A stretch of 64,000 bases of DNA, from NCBI RefSeq assembly GCF_037076555.1, contig NZ_AP029023.1, positions 1 to 64,000 of the forward strand, read 5' to 3'. Below, one piece after another: positions 1 through 10,787 of this stretch; position 1 is the first letter of the stretch; each line of letters starts with the position of its first letter. The notes beneath the pieces are model-generated. The model did no database searches and was not told where the DNA came from. It saw only the letters and a list, made by a program, of their open reading frames with translations. Source of the stretch: Methylophilus sp. DW102. GTDB taxonomy: Bacteria > Pseudomonadota > Gammaproteobacteria > Burkholderiales > Methylophilaceae. A program made the translations under genes and the position numbers.

Positions 1-1416
1 ATGGAAAATTTTTGGGCCTATTGTTTGTTAAAGTTCGAGCAAGAGCTGTCAGCACAACAATACAACACCTGGATCAAACCCCTGAAAGCACGCATCAATG
101 GGGAATCCGTGCAAATTGTTGCGCCCAACAAATTTGTCATGCAATGGGTCAAAAGCAAGTTTTTTTCACGCATAGAGACGATCGCGACCGAACTCTCTCC
201 AACAGCCATTCTTGAACTGATTGTCGACAGTAGTGAATCCTTGGCACCGGCAGCACCCGCCGTGGTTAACAAGGCAGCCAGTGTGAGCGAAAACCCGGTT
301 GAAGCCGCCATTGCAACACCACCGACAAAAACCGTTAGCAAACCAAATCGGCCCCCCATTCCACGATCAAGCGCAAAACCGGTTAAAAATGAGAAGAGTA
401 GTGGGCTCAATGACAGTTTCTTGTTTGATAACTATGTCACTGGCCGTGCAAACCAGCTAGCACGCGCAGCGGCAATACAGGTGGCAGGCAATCCTGGTCA
501 GGCATATAACCCACTGTTTATTTATGGCGGCGTCGGCTTGGGCAAAACACATTTGCTACAAGCCATCGGCAACGAATTAAAGAAAATTAAGCCAGAAGCG
601 AATATCCGTTACCTGCACGCAGAACGTTATGTCTCCGATGTAGTAAAGGCTTATGAAAACAAGGCGTTTGATGAATTCAAACAACTTTATCATTCGCTGG
701 ATCTATTGCTGATTGATGATATTCAGTTTTTCGCCAAAAAAACACGCACCCAGGAAGAGTTTTTCTACGCGTTTAACACGCTGATCGAAGAAAAAAAACA
801 AATCGTCATCACTTGCGATACCTATCCTAAAGAAATCGCCGACATGGATGAACGGCTACGTACTCGCTTCAGCTGGGGGCTTACCGTCGCGGTGGAGCCA
901 CCAGAGCTGGAAATGCGGGTAGCCATTCTGCGCAAAAAGGCTGAAAACCTGAATATAGATCTGCATGAAGATGTGGCCTTTTTTGTCGCCAAACAGATAC
1001 GCTCTAGCGTGCGAGAACTTGAAGGCGCCTTGAATCGTATTATTGCCATGGCTAACTTTACCGGTCATGCCATTGATGTGCATCTGGCCAAAGACGCACT
1101 ACGAGACCTGATTGCCGTGCGCGGCCGCCAGATCACCATCGAAAACATTCAAAAGACAGTCGCTGACTATTACAAAATCAAAGTCAGCGATATGTTTAGC
1201 AAAAAACGCTCACGAAATGTCGCCAGACCGCGCCAGGTGGCCATGTCTTTGGCGCGTGAGCTTACCAATCATAGCTTTCCAGAGATTGGGGAAGCTTTTG
1301 GCGGACGTCACCACACAACCGTGATGCACGCCTGCGAAGAAATTGAACAATTACGCTTGAATGACCAGACGCTGGCACGTGATATTGGTTTACTCACACA
1401 AGTGATCAGGGATTAA
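1..1416 (+). CDS. dnaA: Chromosomal replication initiator protein DnaA
   Basis: DnaA binds DnaA boxes at oriC, opens the duplex and helps load the replicative helicase. The 471-residue length is normal for the family. An N-terminal oligomerisation domain (about 1-85) is followed by a low-complexity Ala/Pro linker (about 85-135), an AAA+ ATPase with Walker A GGVGLGKTH (G181-K182-T183) and Walker B LLLIDD (D239-D240), and a C-terminal helix-turn-helix domain with the DnaA signature GRHHTTVMHACEE near residue 435. The gene begins at window base 1, which suggests the chromosome is numbered from it. The start codon cannot be checked against an upstream ribosome site. It is followed by a DnaA-box-containing gap and then dnaN. 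Confidence 0.98.
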   Translation: MENFWAYCLLKFEQELSAQQYNTWIKPLKARINGESVQIVAPNKFVMQWVKSKFFSRIETIATELSPTAILELIVDSSESLAPAAPAVVNKAASVSENPVEAAIATPPTKTVSKPNRPPIPRSSAKPVKNEKSSGLNDSFLFDNYVTGRANQLARAAAIQVAGNPGQAYNPLFIYGGVGLGKTHLLQAIGNELKKIKPEANIRYLHAERYVSDVVKAYENKAFDEFKQLYHSLDLLLIDDIQFFAKKTRTQEEFFYAFNTLIEEKKQIVITCDTYPKEIADMDERLRTRFSWGLTVAVEPPELEMRVAILRKKAENLNIDLHEDVAFFVAKQIRSSVRELEGALNRIIAMANFTGHAIDVHLAKDALRDLIAVRGRQITIENIQKTVADYYKIKVSDMFSKKRSRNVARPRQVAMSLARELTNHSFPEIGEAFGGRHHTTVMHACEEIEQLRLNDQTLARDIGLLTQVIRD

Positions 1417-1664
1417 AACAAGCAAGTCATGCTGTGGATAAGTTGAGAATGACGTGTGCTTAAATATTGCGTATAGACTGAATAAAATCAGTTTACAATA
1501 TCAGCCACAAACGATGCAGGTTTAAACCGCAATTTATGCACAAGGCAATATTCGGATAAGTCTTTGAATTATTTATATTTTTAGACTTACCCACAAAAAA
1601 ACGTAACATTACTATTATTCTTATCTTTTATATATTGAAATAAAGTTATTAATTAGGTCAGGCC
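1417..1664. other. Candidate oriC / dnaA-dnaN control region with DnaA boxes
   Basis: This 248-bp gap holds a perfect DnaA box on the minus strand (TGTGGATAA, 1433-1441), a TTATGCACA box on the plus strand (1534-1542, fits TTATNCACA), a one-mismatch box TTACCCACA (1587-1595) and a two-mismatch box on the minus strand (TTCGGATAA, 1551-1559). The last ~100 bp before dnaN are strongly A+T-rich, as expected for an unwinding element. Betaproteobacterial origins lie next to dnaA, either upstream or in this gap. Since the sequence upstream of dnaA is not in the window, this could be the origin itself or only a DnaA-autoregulated promoter region for dnaN. Confidence 0.5.
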
Positions 1665-2768
1665 ATGCAAATCAAAATTAACCGTGAGGTTTTGCTTAAA
1701 CCACTCAATAGTGTGACTGGCATCGTAGAGCGTCGGCATACATTACCTATCCTTTCTAACCTGTTAGTTAACATCAAACAGGATGAAATGCATTTGACCG
1801 CTACCGACCTCGAAATGCAGATTTCTCTGAAAGTACATGGCGGCATTGAAGGCGAATTAAGTACAACGATTTCAGCAAAAAAACTGCTGGATATCTGCCG
1901 TTCATTGCCTGACAGCACCACGATAGAAATGAATAATCAGGATAATCGCATTACACTGAAAGCAGGCAAGAGCCGCTTTAACCTGCAAACACTGCCTGCA
2001 GCAGATTATCCTTTGATGAGCAAAGCCAGTGGCCAAAACATCAGTTTCAGTCTGGCGCAATCCGAGTTCAAACGCTTGCTCAAGCAAGTAGAATTTGCCA
2101 TGGCGCAACAAGATATCCGCTATTATCTGAATGGCTTGTTGCTGGAAGTAAACGGCAACCAGTTGCACGTGGTGGGCACGGATGGACACCGTTTAAGTTA
2201 TACCAATACCACCCTGGCGCAAAGCTTTGAAAAAACAGAAGTGATCTTGCCGCGTAAAACAGTGCTGGAATTGACGAAGTTGCTGGATGAGCAGTCAGAT
2301 TCGCCTGTCGTGATTGAAGTCTTGAACGGACAGGTCAGCTTTGAATTTGGTGATATCCAACTGATCAGCAAAGTGATTGATGGCAAGTTTCCGGATTACA
2401 ACCGTGTGATTCCCAATGGTCATCAAAATACTTTTCTGGTCAATCGCACACAAATCCTGAGCGCCTTGCAACGTGCGTCTATTCTGTCGAATGAAAAATA
2501 TCGCAGTATCCGCATGGTCATCACCAATAATCAGCTCAAACTGATTAGCACCAACACCGAGCAAGAAGAAGCAGAAGAAGAACTCGATATCGACTACAGC
2601 AATGCCGCACTGGATATTGGTTTTAATGTCACTTACCTGATTGATGTGCTTAACAATCTGAGTGATGAACAAATTCAATTTGCGTTCGCAGACGCCAACA
2701 GCAGTTGCCTGATCACCGCAAGCAGCGATGCCAACTATAAATATGTTGTGATGCCAATGCGCATATAA
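1665..2768 (+). CDS. dnaN: DNA polymerase III sliding clamp, beta subunit
   Basis: DnaN forms the dimeric ring that tethers DNA polymerase III to DNA and binds many repair proteins. The protein has 367 residues, the normal length. It begins MQIKINREVLLKPL and ends YKYVVMPMRI, both typical of beta clamps; the C-terminal MPMR(I/L) motif belongs to the protein-binding cleft. Three repeated clamp domains of about 120 residues fit the length. AGG-rich sequence lies just upstream of the ATG. It is the second gene of the dnaA-dnaN-gyrB block; recF, often found between dnaN and gyrB, is absent here and a parS palindrome occupies the gap instead. Confidence 0.98.
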   Translation: MQIKINREVLLKPLNSVTGIVERRHTLPILSNLLVNIKQDEMHLTATDLEMQISLKVHGGIEGELSTTISAKKLLDICRSLPDSTTIEMNNQDNRITLKAGKSRFNLQTLPAADYPLMSKASGQNISFSLAQSEFKRLLKQVEFAMAQQDIRYYLNGLLLEVNGNQLHVVGTDGHRLSYTNTTLAQSFEKTEVILPRKTVLELTKLLDEQSDSPVVIEVLNGQVSFEFGDIQLISKVIDGKFPDYNRVIPNGHQNTFLVNRTQILSALQRASILSNEKYRSIRMVITNNQLKLISTNTEQEEAEEELDIDYSNAALDIGFNVTYLIDVLNNLSDEQIQFAFADANSSCLITASSDANYKYVVMPMRI

Positions 2769-2776
2769 TGCTGGTA

Positions 2777-2800
2777 GCCGTGTTTCACGTGAAACACGGC
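2777..2800. promoter_or_regulatory. parS: parS centromere site (ParB binding)
   Basis: Bases 2781-2796 read TGTTTCACGTGAAACA, the universal chromosomal parS consensus with no mismatch. The symmetry extends four bases on each side, so 2777-2800 is a perfect 24-bp palindrome. ParB loads on parS near the origin and, with ParA and condensin, segregates the newly copied origins. The site lies in the dnaN-gyrB gap, outside coding sequence. A hairpin-terminator role is unlikely because no T-run follows. parA/parB are not in the window. Confidence 0.93.
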
Positions 2801-2825
2801 CAATGTTAGGGTGATGGTCTTTTAA

Positions 2826-5255
<2,430 letters not shown>

Positions 5256-5273
5256 GCGCATCAGTGTTTCACT

Positions 5274-5300
5274 AAAAAGGCTCCTGAGGGAGCCTTTTTT
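5274..5300. terminator. Bidirectional rho-independent terminator between gyrB and the antiporter gene
   Basis: Stem AAAAAGGCTCC (5274-5284), loop TGAG, then GGAGCCTTTTTT (5289-5300). The stem is G+C-rich at its core and is bordered by A-run and T-run, so it can end transcription from gyrB on the plus strand and from the convergent antiporter gene on the minus strand. Confidence 0.9.
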
Positions 5301-5349
5301 ATTTGTCATAAGTTTATGAAACGCAGCAGTAAAGCCGCCAGTTTAAAGC

Positions 5350-7122
5350 TTAGGTTTTATCTAACAGACTGCTTTCTGATTCAAGCAGGGCTTTAAGATC
5401 CTCACGCCCTTGCGCCATAACGGTCGACAAGGCTTTTCTGTCATGGCGGATTTTGAGCGTGGTTTCCAGTTGCTCCACATCATGCTTTTCAAATTGCTGG
5501 ATGATGCGATTTGCCGCTGTGGTTGTTTCACCAATGACCAATAGGGCTTGTCTGGCGGCCTCGAGTGAGGAGTAAAACGTCTCGCGGATGGGTTGCAAAT
5601 CCAGCTCGCGCAAATCAAACGCATCCGTCCGGCTTCTGGCCCTGACCACAATGTTGACTTGTGGCCAACGCTCTTTGACCAGGCGGGCCATTTCTAGTGT
5701 GGCATGGGTGTCATTCAAAGCAATGACCAGCAATTTGGCCGAGCCAATGCCTGCTTCTTCAAGCACATCCAATCGTGACGCATCACCGTAGTAGCATCGC
5801 CAGCCAAACTGGCGGGTTAAATCAACCTGGTTGGGGTCGTTATCAATCAGGGTGGCGCTGATGCCTTTGGCTAACAGTACACGGCCAACAATCTGGCCAA
5901 AGCGGCCAAAACCGGCAATGATGACGTTATTATTTTCAGGGATGGCATCGCGTGGACGTTCTCCGCATTGCAGGGTTAAAAAGCGGTCATACAATAACAG
6001 CAGCAGCGGGGTGATGAGCATAGACACGGCGACGATGGCATTGAGGGTGTTATAGCTGCCGCGAGACAAGGATTCCTGGCTTAAGGCCAAGCCAAAAATC
6101 ACAAACGCAAACTCGCCAATTTGCGAAATAGACAGGCCCAATAACAGTTTGTCGCGCAACGAGTATTTGAAAACCTGGCCCAGGCCCATCAATAAGACCA
6201 TTTTGATCGCCACAATGAGCAGGGCAAAGCCAAAAATCAATCCAGGCTGTTGCGTGACCAGTGAGATATCTACGGTCATACCGACCGAAATGAAAAACAG
6301 CCCTAACAGCAGACCCTTGACTGGTTCAATGTCCAGCCTGAGTTCATAGCGGTATTCAGAGCCTGCGAGCAACACGCCCGCCAGAAAGGTACCGAGGGCC
6401 ATCGACAAGCCGACCGATTGCATGGCCAGGGAGACCCCGATCACCAGTAACAATGAAAAAGCGACAAACATTTCGCGCAAGCCGGTTTGGGCAATCACGC
6501 GCATGACCGGGGGCAACAGCGTGTGGCTGGCAAAAATAATGGCAACAATCACGGCAATGGCCTTGCCCACGGCCATCACATCAAACCCTGTGCTGGCGTG
6601 ATGCGGGGCAATCAAGGCCAGGATCATAAACAGCGGGATCACTGATAAATCCTGAAACAGCAGGGTGGCAAAGGCCGCTTGTCCGCCCGGCGTGTGTAAC
6701 TGCTTTTTCTCAATCAGCGCTGTCAATCCAATGGCGGTCGATGACATCGCCACGCCCATGCCGATAATCAGCGCCTCCTGCCATGAAAAGTGCATTAAGT
6801 AGGCGATGCTGCCAACCACGGCGATGGTCAGTGTTACCTGCAAGCCACCCAGGCCAAACAACAGCTTGCGCAACTCCCATACTTTTTGCGATTCCAGCTC
6901 CAGACCAATTAAAAACAACATCAATACCACGCCAAACTCGGCAAAGTGCAGCACTTGCTCCGGGTCGGCAATCAACTTCAAGGCATAAGGGCCCAGCAAA
7001 ATCCCGGCAATCAGATAACCCAGCACCGAACCCAGGCCGAGCCGCTTGAACAATGGCACCAGAATAATGGCGAAAGACAGGTAAATGGCCGCTTGCACCA
7101 GAAAGTCAGAAGTGGAATGCAT
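5350..7122 (-). CDS. KefB/KefC-type monovalent cation:proton antiporter
   Basis: Inner-membrane K+/H+ antiporter of the CPA2 family, involved in K+ efflux and pH or electrophile stress. About 12 hydrophobic segments fill the first ~380 residues (for example SVLGYLIAGILLGPYAL). A Rossmann-type TrkA-N (KTN) nucleotide-binding domain follows, with VIIAGFGRFGQIVGRVLL and YYGDASRLDVLEEAG as in KefC. A TrkA-C-like tail follows. The open frame extends to 7191, but the ATG at 7122 (MHSTSDFL) has AAGGG at proper distance whereas the upstream ATG has no ribosome site, so 7122 is chosen (590 residues). No KefF/KefG flavoprotein partner lies beside it, so glutathione gating is not established. Convergent with gyrB. 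Confidence 0.9.
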   Translation of the reverse strand: MHSTSDFLVQAAIYLSFAIILVPLFKRLGLGSVLGYLIAGILLGPYALKLIADPEQVLHFAEFGVVLMLFLIGLELESQKVWELRKLLFGLGGLQVTLTIAVVGSIAYLMHFSWQEALIIGMGVAMSSTAIGLTALIEKKQLHTPGGQAAFATLLFQDLSVIPLFMILALIAPHHASTGFDVMAVGKAIAVIVAIIFASHTLLPPVMRVIAQTGLREMFVAFSLLLVIGVSLAMQSVGLSMALGTFLAGVLLAGSEYRYELRLDIEPVKGLLLGLFFISVGMTVDISLVTQQPGLIFGFALLIVAIKMVLLMGLGQVFKYSLRDKLLLGLSISQIGEFAFVIFGLALSQESLSRGSYNTLNAIVAVSMLITPLLLLLYDRFLTLQCGERPRDAIPENNNVIIAGFGRFGQIVGRVLLAKGISATLIDNDPNQVDLTRQFGWRCYYGDASRLDVLEEAGIGSAKLLVIALNDTHATLEMARLVKERWPQVNIVVRARSRTDAFDLRELDLQPIRETFYSSLEAARQALLVIGETTTAANRIIQQFEKHDVEQLETTLKIRHDRKALSTVMAQGREDLKALLESESSLLDKT

Positions 7123-7284
7123 GATGCCCTTAAGAGAAATAAAGATTGAAATAACGGCTGCTAAAAATGCTTTGCCAGATAAATCTGACATAACTATCAG
7201 ATTGCTACCAATATATTACTGACAAACGCTTGTTTAAAGTGTCTATCAGCCATTCATAAACGCCATTTTAAAGAATTAACCGCT

Positions 7285-7656
7285 ATGCAGACGCCTAAAG
7301 AATTTGCTGATCAGATTTTTGATGTATTAAGTTTTTCGATTGACTTAGCCTGCCATGAAAAAGAGTGGTTTAACGTCAGCCGCGATGCTCTCGCGTTTGG
7401 CTTTAGCCAAACCGATGTCTCCAGTGATTTTGCCTACGCCCAGCGCTTTGACCTGGAAGTCTCCCCCGAGATTTTCATCAGCCTGCATTACCGCTCGTTT
7501 GACCCCTCCGGCCCTTTCCGCCGCCTGCCTGGTGTGAGCAAGTTTGAGCTCACCCTGTCTGTTCAAGACAAAATGCAGCGCTTTCATCAAAACAGCTTTG
7601 ATGAACCGCTCACGGCTAACGACCCCTCGGCTTGGGATGAGCTCTCCTACGCATAA
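7285..7656 (+). CDS. Hypothetical protein (123 aa)
   Basis: A soluble, acidic 123-residue protein with no signal peptide or membrane segment. No family recognised. It is rich in aromatic residues (FAYAQRFDLEVSPEIFISLHY) and resembles a small alpha/beta protein. It stands alone on the plus strand between two minus-strand genes, with its own upstream gap of about 160 bp shared with the antiporter gene. Coding character of the third codon positions and the length make it a plausible gene. A weak 5-bp hairpin (7658-7672) follows the stop. Confidence 0.65.
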   Translation: MQTPKEFADQIFDVLSFSIDLACHEKEWFNVSRDALAFGFSQTDVSSDFAYAQRFDLEVSPEIFISLHYRSFDPSGPFRRLPGVSKFELTLSVQDKMQRFHQNSFDEPLTANDPSAWDELSYA

Positions 7657-7681
7657 CGCCGTTTAAGACGGCCTTTGCGTT

Positions 7682-8431
7682 TTAGAGAGTCATCCACTGC
7701 CGGATCAGCGGCGCATGTTGCGTCCAACCTTTCTCGCGTACACACCAGTGTTGTACTTGCCCGCCCGCCAATAATAATTTTTTCGCATAGGCTGCTGCTT
7801 CATCCACAAGCGGATGGCCTTGTTCGCTAATGATGAGCGCATTAACCAGCCCCGCCAGTCGGCATGACTGGACAGGCGAAACATAAGGATGCCAGGCCAA
7901 ACTGGGGCAGGGCGCATAGTCAGCCCATGCCGCCCGGCAGGGACTCTCGGTCAGGCTAGCGAGCGACGGCGAGGTTTGCAAGGCATCCAGCATGGGGTTA
8001 ATCAAGACTTGCCCTTGCAGTTGCGCAGGTGCACGCAGCCCGCGGTCTCTGTAAAGCAGGGCGGTGACGGCAGCCAGATTGCCGCCAGCGCGCTCGCCAC
8101 CTACAAATAGCAGCTTCGAATTTGCCCCTAATACTTTTGCATGTTCACTGAGCCACTGCAAGGCCTGGTAGGCGACTTCTATACTCTGTGGAAACTGCAC
8201 ACCCGGCGCCAGCGGATAATCTACACATACCACGACACAGCCATCTGAGAGGGCTTCAGCCAGTGCATGCGCGCTTTCAATCTGGCCCTGATTAAACAGG
8301 CCATCATGAAAATACAGCAGTGCTGGCCCTCGCTTTTGGCGGTGGTGGCGGCCAAACACCTGCAGTTTGATACTGTGGCCGGTGGCTGCATATTCAAAGG
8401 CGGTGGTCCACATGGTGTAGGGTTGATGCAA
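7682..8431 (-). CDS. Alpha/beta hydrolase-fold protein (HSL-like) lacking the nucleophile serine
   Basis: The fold resembles hormone-sensitive-lipase-type esterases: YFHDG (oxyanion-hole HGG position, about residue 40-44), VDYPLAP at about 70-76, and the nucleophile elbow at 111-117. The elbow reads GGERAGG, so residue 114 is Arg where active enzymes have Ser in GDSAGG. The late acid region (GHPLVDEAAAYAKKL) is recognisable, but the usual HGF histidine motif is not clear. The protein is therefore probably not an esterase of the normal mechanism; it may be a pseudoenzyme or bind a ligand. The annotated start is TTG (249 aa); an in-frame ATG at 8413 is an alternative. It lies 45 bp downstream of the SDR gene and is likely cotranscribed with it. 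Confidence 0.75.
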   Translation of the reverse strand: MHQPYTMWTTAFEYAATGHSIKLQVFGRHHRQKRGPALLYFHDGLFNQGQIESAHALAEALSDGCVVVCVDYPLAPGVQFPQSIEVAYQALQWLSEHAKVLGANSKLLFVGGERAGGNLAAVTALLYRDRGLRAPAQLQGQVLINPMLDALQTSPSLASLTESPCRAAWADYAPCPSLAWHPYVSPVQSCRLAGLVNALIISEQGHPLVDEAAAYAKKLLLAGGQVQHWCVREKGWTQHAPLIRQWMTL

Positions 8432-8476
8432 TCGCTAAGGCAGGCACTGCGCTGCGTGCCTGCATTTGGGCATCGA

Positions 8477-9226
8477 CTAGCGCAAACCGCCCCCCACCAG
8501 CAATTGCTCACCCGTCAGCCAATAAGCATCTTCAGAGGCCAGAAACACTGCGACAGAGGCAATATCATTCGGTTGCCCACTGCGCCCCAGTGGCGTCTGT
8601 GCCACATAGGCGGACTCCATTTCTGAACCGATCACCCCGGCGGTATGCGTGCCTTCTGTTTCCACCAGGCCAGGGTTCAAGGCGTTTACGCGAATCTTGC
8701 GTGGTCCCAACTCTCTGGCCAGCACGCCGGTGATGGCATCCACTGCGCCTTTGGTACCGGTATACACGGCACTTGCAGGGGGTGTTAAACGGCTCACTAC
8801 CGAACCAATATTGATAATGCTGCCACCCTCAGGCAAGTGTTTGACCGCGGCTTGCGAGGTCAGTAACAGGCCCAGCACATTAATGTTGAATTGCTTGTGA
8901 AAATGGTCAGGCGTGATTTCTTCAAGGGGGGCAAATTCATACACCCCGGAGTTGTTGACCAAAATATCCAGCTTACCAAAGTGAGTGATCGCTGCGTCTA
9001 CCAGCGCGTGTGCATCAGCCACCTCACTCACATTGCCGCCCACCGCCACCGCCTTGCCACCCGCTTGTGTAATCTCGGCCACTACTTTGTCAGCCCCAGC
9101 CTTGCTCGATAAATAATTCACCACCACCGCTGCACCCTCGCGGGCAAAGCGTTTGGCAATTTCTGCCCCTATGCCTTTAGAGGCCCCAGTGACTACAGCG
9201 ACTTTTCCTTCCAGTTTCTTGCTCAT
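8477..9226 (-). CDS. Short-chain dehydrogenase/reductase
   Basis: NAD(P)(H)-dependent oxidoreductase of the classical SDR family, substrate unknown. Visible are the cofactor motif TGASKGIG near the N-terminus, NNSG (normally NNAG) in the structural motif, and the catalytic Ser plus YTGTK (YxxxK). The end (WLTGEQLLVGGGLR) resembles the 3-oxoacyl-ACP-reductase/glucose-dehydrogenase subgroup. The open frame begins at 9241, but the ATG at 9226 (MSKKLEGK) has AGGAG seven bases upstream and is preferred, giving 249 residues. It diverges from a LysR regulator 133 bp away, which probably controls it, and precedes the hydrolase-like gene. Confidence 0.9.
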   Translation of the reverse strand: MSKKLEGKVAVVTGASKGIGAEIAKRFAREGAAVVVNYLSSKAGADKVVAEITQAGGKAVAVGGNVSEVADAHALVDAAITHFGKLDILVNNSGVYEFAPLEEITPDHFHKQFNINVLGLLLTSQAAVKHLPEGGSIINIGSVVSRLTPPASAVYTGTKGAVDAITGVLARELGPRKIRVNALNPGLVETEGTHTAGVIGSEMESAYVAQTPLGRSGQPNDIASVAVFLASEDAYWLTGEQLLVGGGLR

Positions 9227-9359
9227 CTTGATGCTCCTCAATTAATAAAGTGGTTTAAAACTGGTGACCACTATAAATAAATAAAAACCCCAGATAAATC
9301 ACCTAAAAATGCAATCACTGTGCTAATTTATTGGACAATCAAGTCAAACAAGGACGGAT
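9227..9359. promoter_or_regulatory. Divergent promoter region, SDR / LysR
   Basis: A+T-rich 133-bp gap between divergent genes. It contains the inverted repeat AGTGGT (9249-9254) / ACCACT (9267-9272) with a 12-base spacer, close to the SDR start and overlapping a possible minus-strand -10 (TATAGT, 9276-9271). LysR proteins usually bind such interrupted dyads. No experiment-like proof is visible. Confidence 0.45.
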
Positions 9360-10274
9360 ATGGACCGTTTTGACACCATGTTGGCCTTTACCAGGGTGGT
9401 CGAGCTAGAGAGCTTCACCAAAGCCGCCATGTCGCTCAACCTGCCCAAAACCACGGTCTCGGCCCAGGTGCTGGCGCTGGAAAAACGCTTGCGCGTCAAA
9501 CTACTGCACCGGACTACCAGACGCATCAGCGTGACTACGGATGGCGCTGCCTATTATGAGCGCGCTATCCGGTTATTAAACGAGCTCGAAGAAACCGAAG
9601 CCGCACTCACGCAGTCCACCGCCAGCGCAAAAGGGCGCTTGCGCGTAGACGTGCCCACGCCTTTAGGCCGGTTAGTAATTATTCCGGCCCTGGCCGAGTT
9701 TTTTAAACGCTATCCCGAGATCCAGCTGGAAATCGGCTGTGACGACAGGCCAATTGATTTACTGGAGGAGGGCGTCGATTGCGTGATCCGTGTCGGCAAT
9801 CCTCAAGACGCCAGCCTGGTTGCCAGGCGCGTAGGCACCATGCAGTTTTTACTGGTCGCCGCCCCGCAATACCTCAACACTTATGGCAGGCCCACACAGC
9901 CAGAAGCGCTGCAACACCACCAGGGCGTGCACTTTTTTTCCTCCAAAACCGGAAAAATCCGCTCCTTTATGCTTACACATTCAGGCGAAGAACAAGAGGT
10001 CCCCGCCATGCGTAAACTTGCTATCAACAATGGTGATGCTATCGTCGCCGCTGCGCTGGCAGGGCTAGGCATCAGTCAGCTGCCCGCATTCATGGTGCAA
10101 GGGTATTTAACTGAGGGTAAATTAGAAAAGGTCTTGGCCGATTTTCCGGCCGGGAGTTTGCCGATTAACGCACTCTATCCACAAAATCGTCACCTCTCAT
10201 CCAAAGTGCGGGCATTTATCGAGTGGGTGGCAGAGTTGTTTGAAGGGTGTCGTTTACTGCAAAAAACCAGTTAA
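9360..10274 (+). CDS. LysR-family transcriptional regulator
   Basis: 304 residues with an N-terminal winged helix-turn-helix (about 1-60; MDRFDTMLAFTRVVELESFTKAAMSLNLPK) and a periplasmic-binding-protein-like effector domain (about 90-295). It resembles the DsdC/AaeR-like subgroup of small-effector LysR proteins common in proteobacteria (TTVSAQVLALEKRLRVKLLHRTTRR). AAGGA lies eight bases before the ATG. It is divergent from the SDR gene and probably regulates it and the hydrolase-like gene, and its own expression. The effector cannot be deduced. Confidence 0.92.
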   Translation: MDRFDTMLAFTRVVELESFTKAAMSLNLPKTTVSAQVLALEKRLRVKLLHRTTRRISVTTDGAAYYERAIRLLNELEETEAALTQSTASAKGRLRVDVPTPLGRLVIIPALAEFFKRYPEIQLEIGCDDRPIDLLEEGVDCVIRVGNPQDASLVARRVGTMQFLLVAAPQYLNTYGRPTQPEALQHHQGVHFFSSKTGKIRSFMLTHSGEEQEVPAMRKLAINNGDAIVAAALAGLGISQLPAFMVQGYLTEGKLEKVLADFPAGSLPINALYPQNRHLSSKVRAFIEWVAELFEGCRLLQKTS

Positions 10275-10303
10275 CTGAAATCGCCTAGTGAATAGGAAGC
10301 AAA

Positions 10304-10750
10304 ATGAGCCAACGCGAACAAAATTTTGAAGAAACCTTGTTTCAACGCATCCCCCAAACTAAAAACCTGGGGATACACATTGCCAAAATGGAGGAACACC
10401 AACTCACCGCCCACGGCGATTTTTTGCCCAACAAAAACCACCTCGATATCGTGTTTGGTGGCAGCATCGCTGCTATTTCAATTACCACGGCCTGGGCACT
10501 GGTGCAGTCCAAAATTGAACAAGCCGGGCTTAAAGGCAGCCTGGTCATCAAGCGGCAAGAGATTGATTATCTATTGCCAGTGAAAACAGACTTTGAATGT
10601 GTAGCGAGTTTTCAATCAGCGGATGATTGGGACAGTTTTAAAAAGACTTATCAGGAAAAGGGCAGGGCGAAAATTATAGTCATGGCTCAAATGATCAGCG
10701 AAGCCAAAGTCACCTCAAGATTTCAGGGAGTGTTTGTTTTGTATCAATGA
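10304..10750 (+). CDS. YiiD C-terminal-domain-like hotdog thioesterase
   Basis: 148-residue single-domain protein resembling the hotdog-fold thioesterase domain found at the C-terminus of YiiD (PF09500 type). The core NHLDIVFGGSIAAISITTAWALV region carries the hotdog helix and the adjacent conserved Asn/His. Members are presumed acyl-CoA or acyl-ACP thioesterases; the substrate is unknown. AGGAAG is well placed before the ATG. It follows the LysR gene by 29 bp and may be cotranscribed with it. Confidence 0.72.
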   Translation: MSQREQNFEETLFQRIPQTKNLGIHIAKMEEHQLTAHGDFLPNKNHLDIVFGGSIAAISITTAWALVQSKIEQAGLKGSLVIKRQEIDYLLPVKTDFECVASFQSADDWDSFKKTYQEKGRAKIIVMAQMISEAKVTSRFQGVFVLYQ

Positions 10751-10787
10751 TGCTTAATGCCCATGATGCACTTATGAGGATGATTAA

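Noticed and set aside
2777-2800. Palindrome as the dnaN terminator
   Set aside because: No T-run follows and the sequence equals the parS consensus.
7658-7676. Terminator GCCGT/ACGGC after the 123-aa gene
   Set aside because: Only a 5-bp stem and the T-run is not adjacent; too weak to call.
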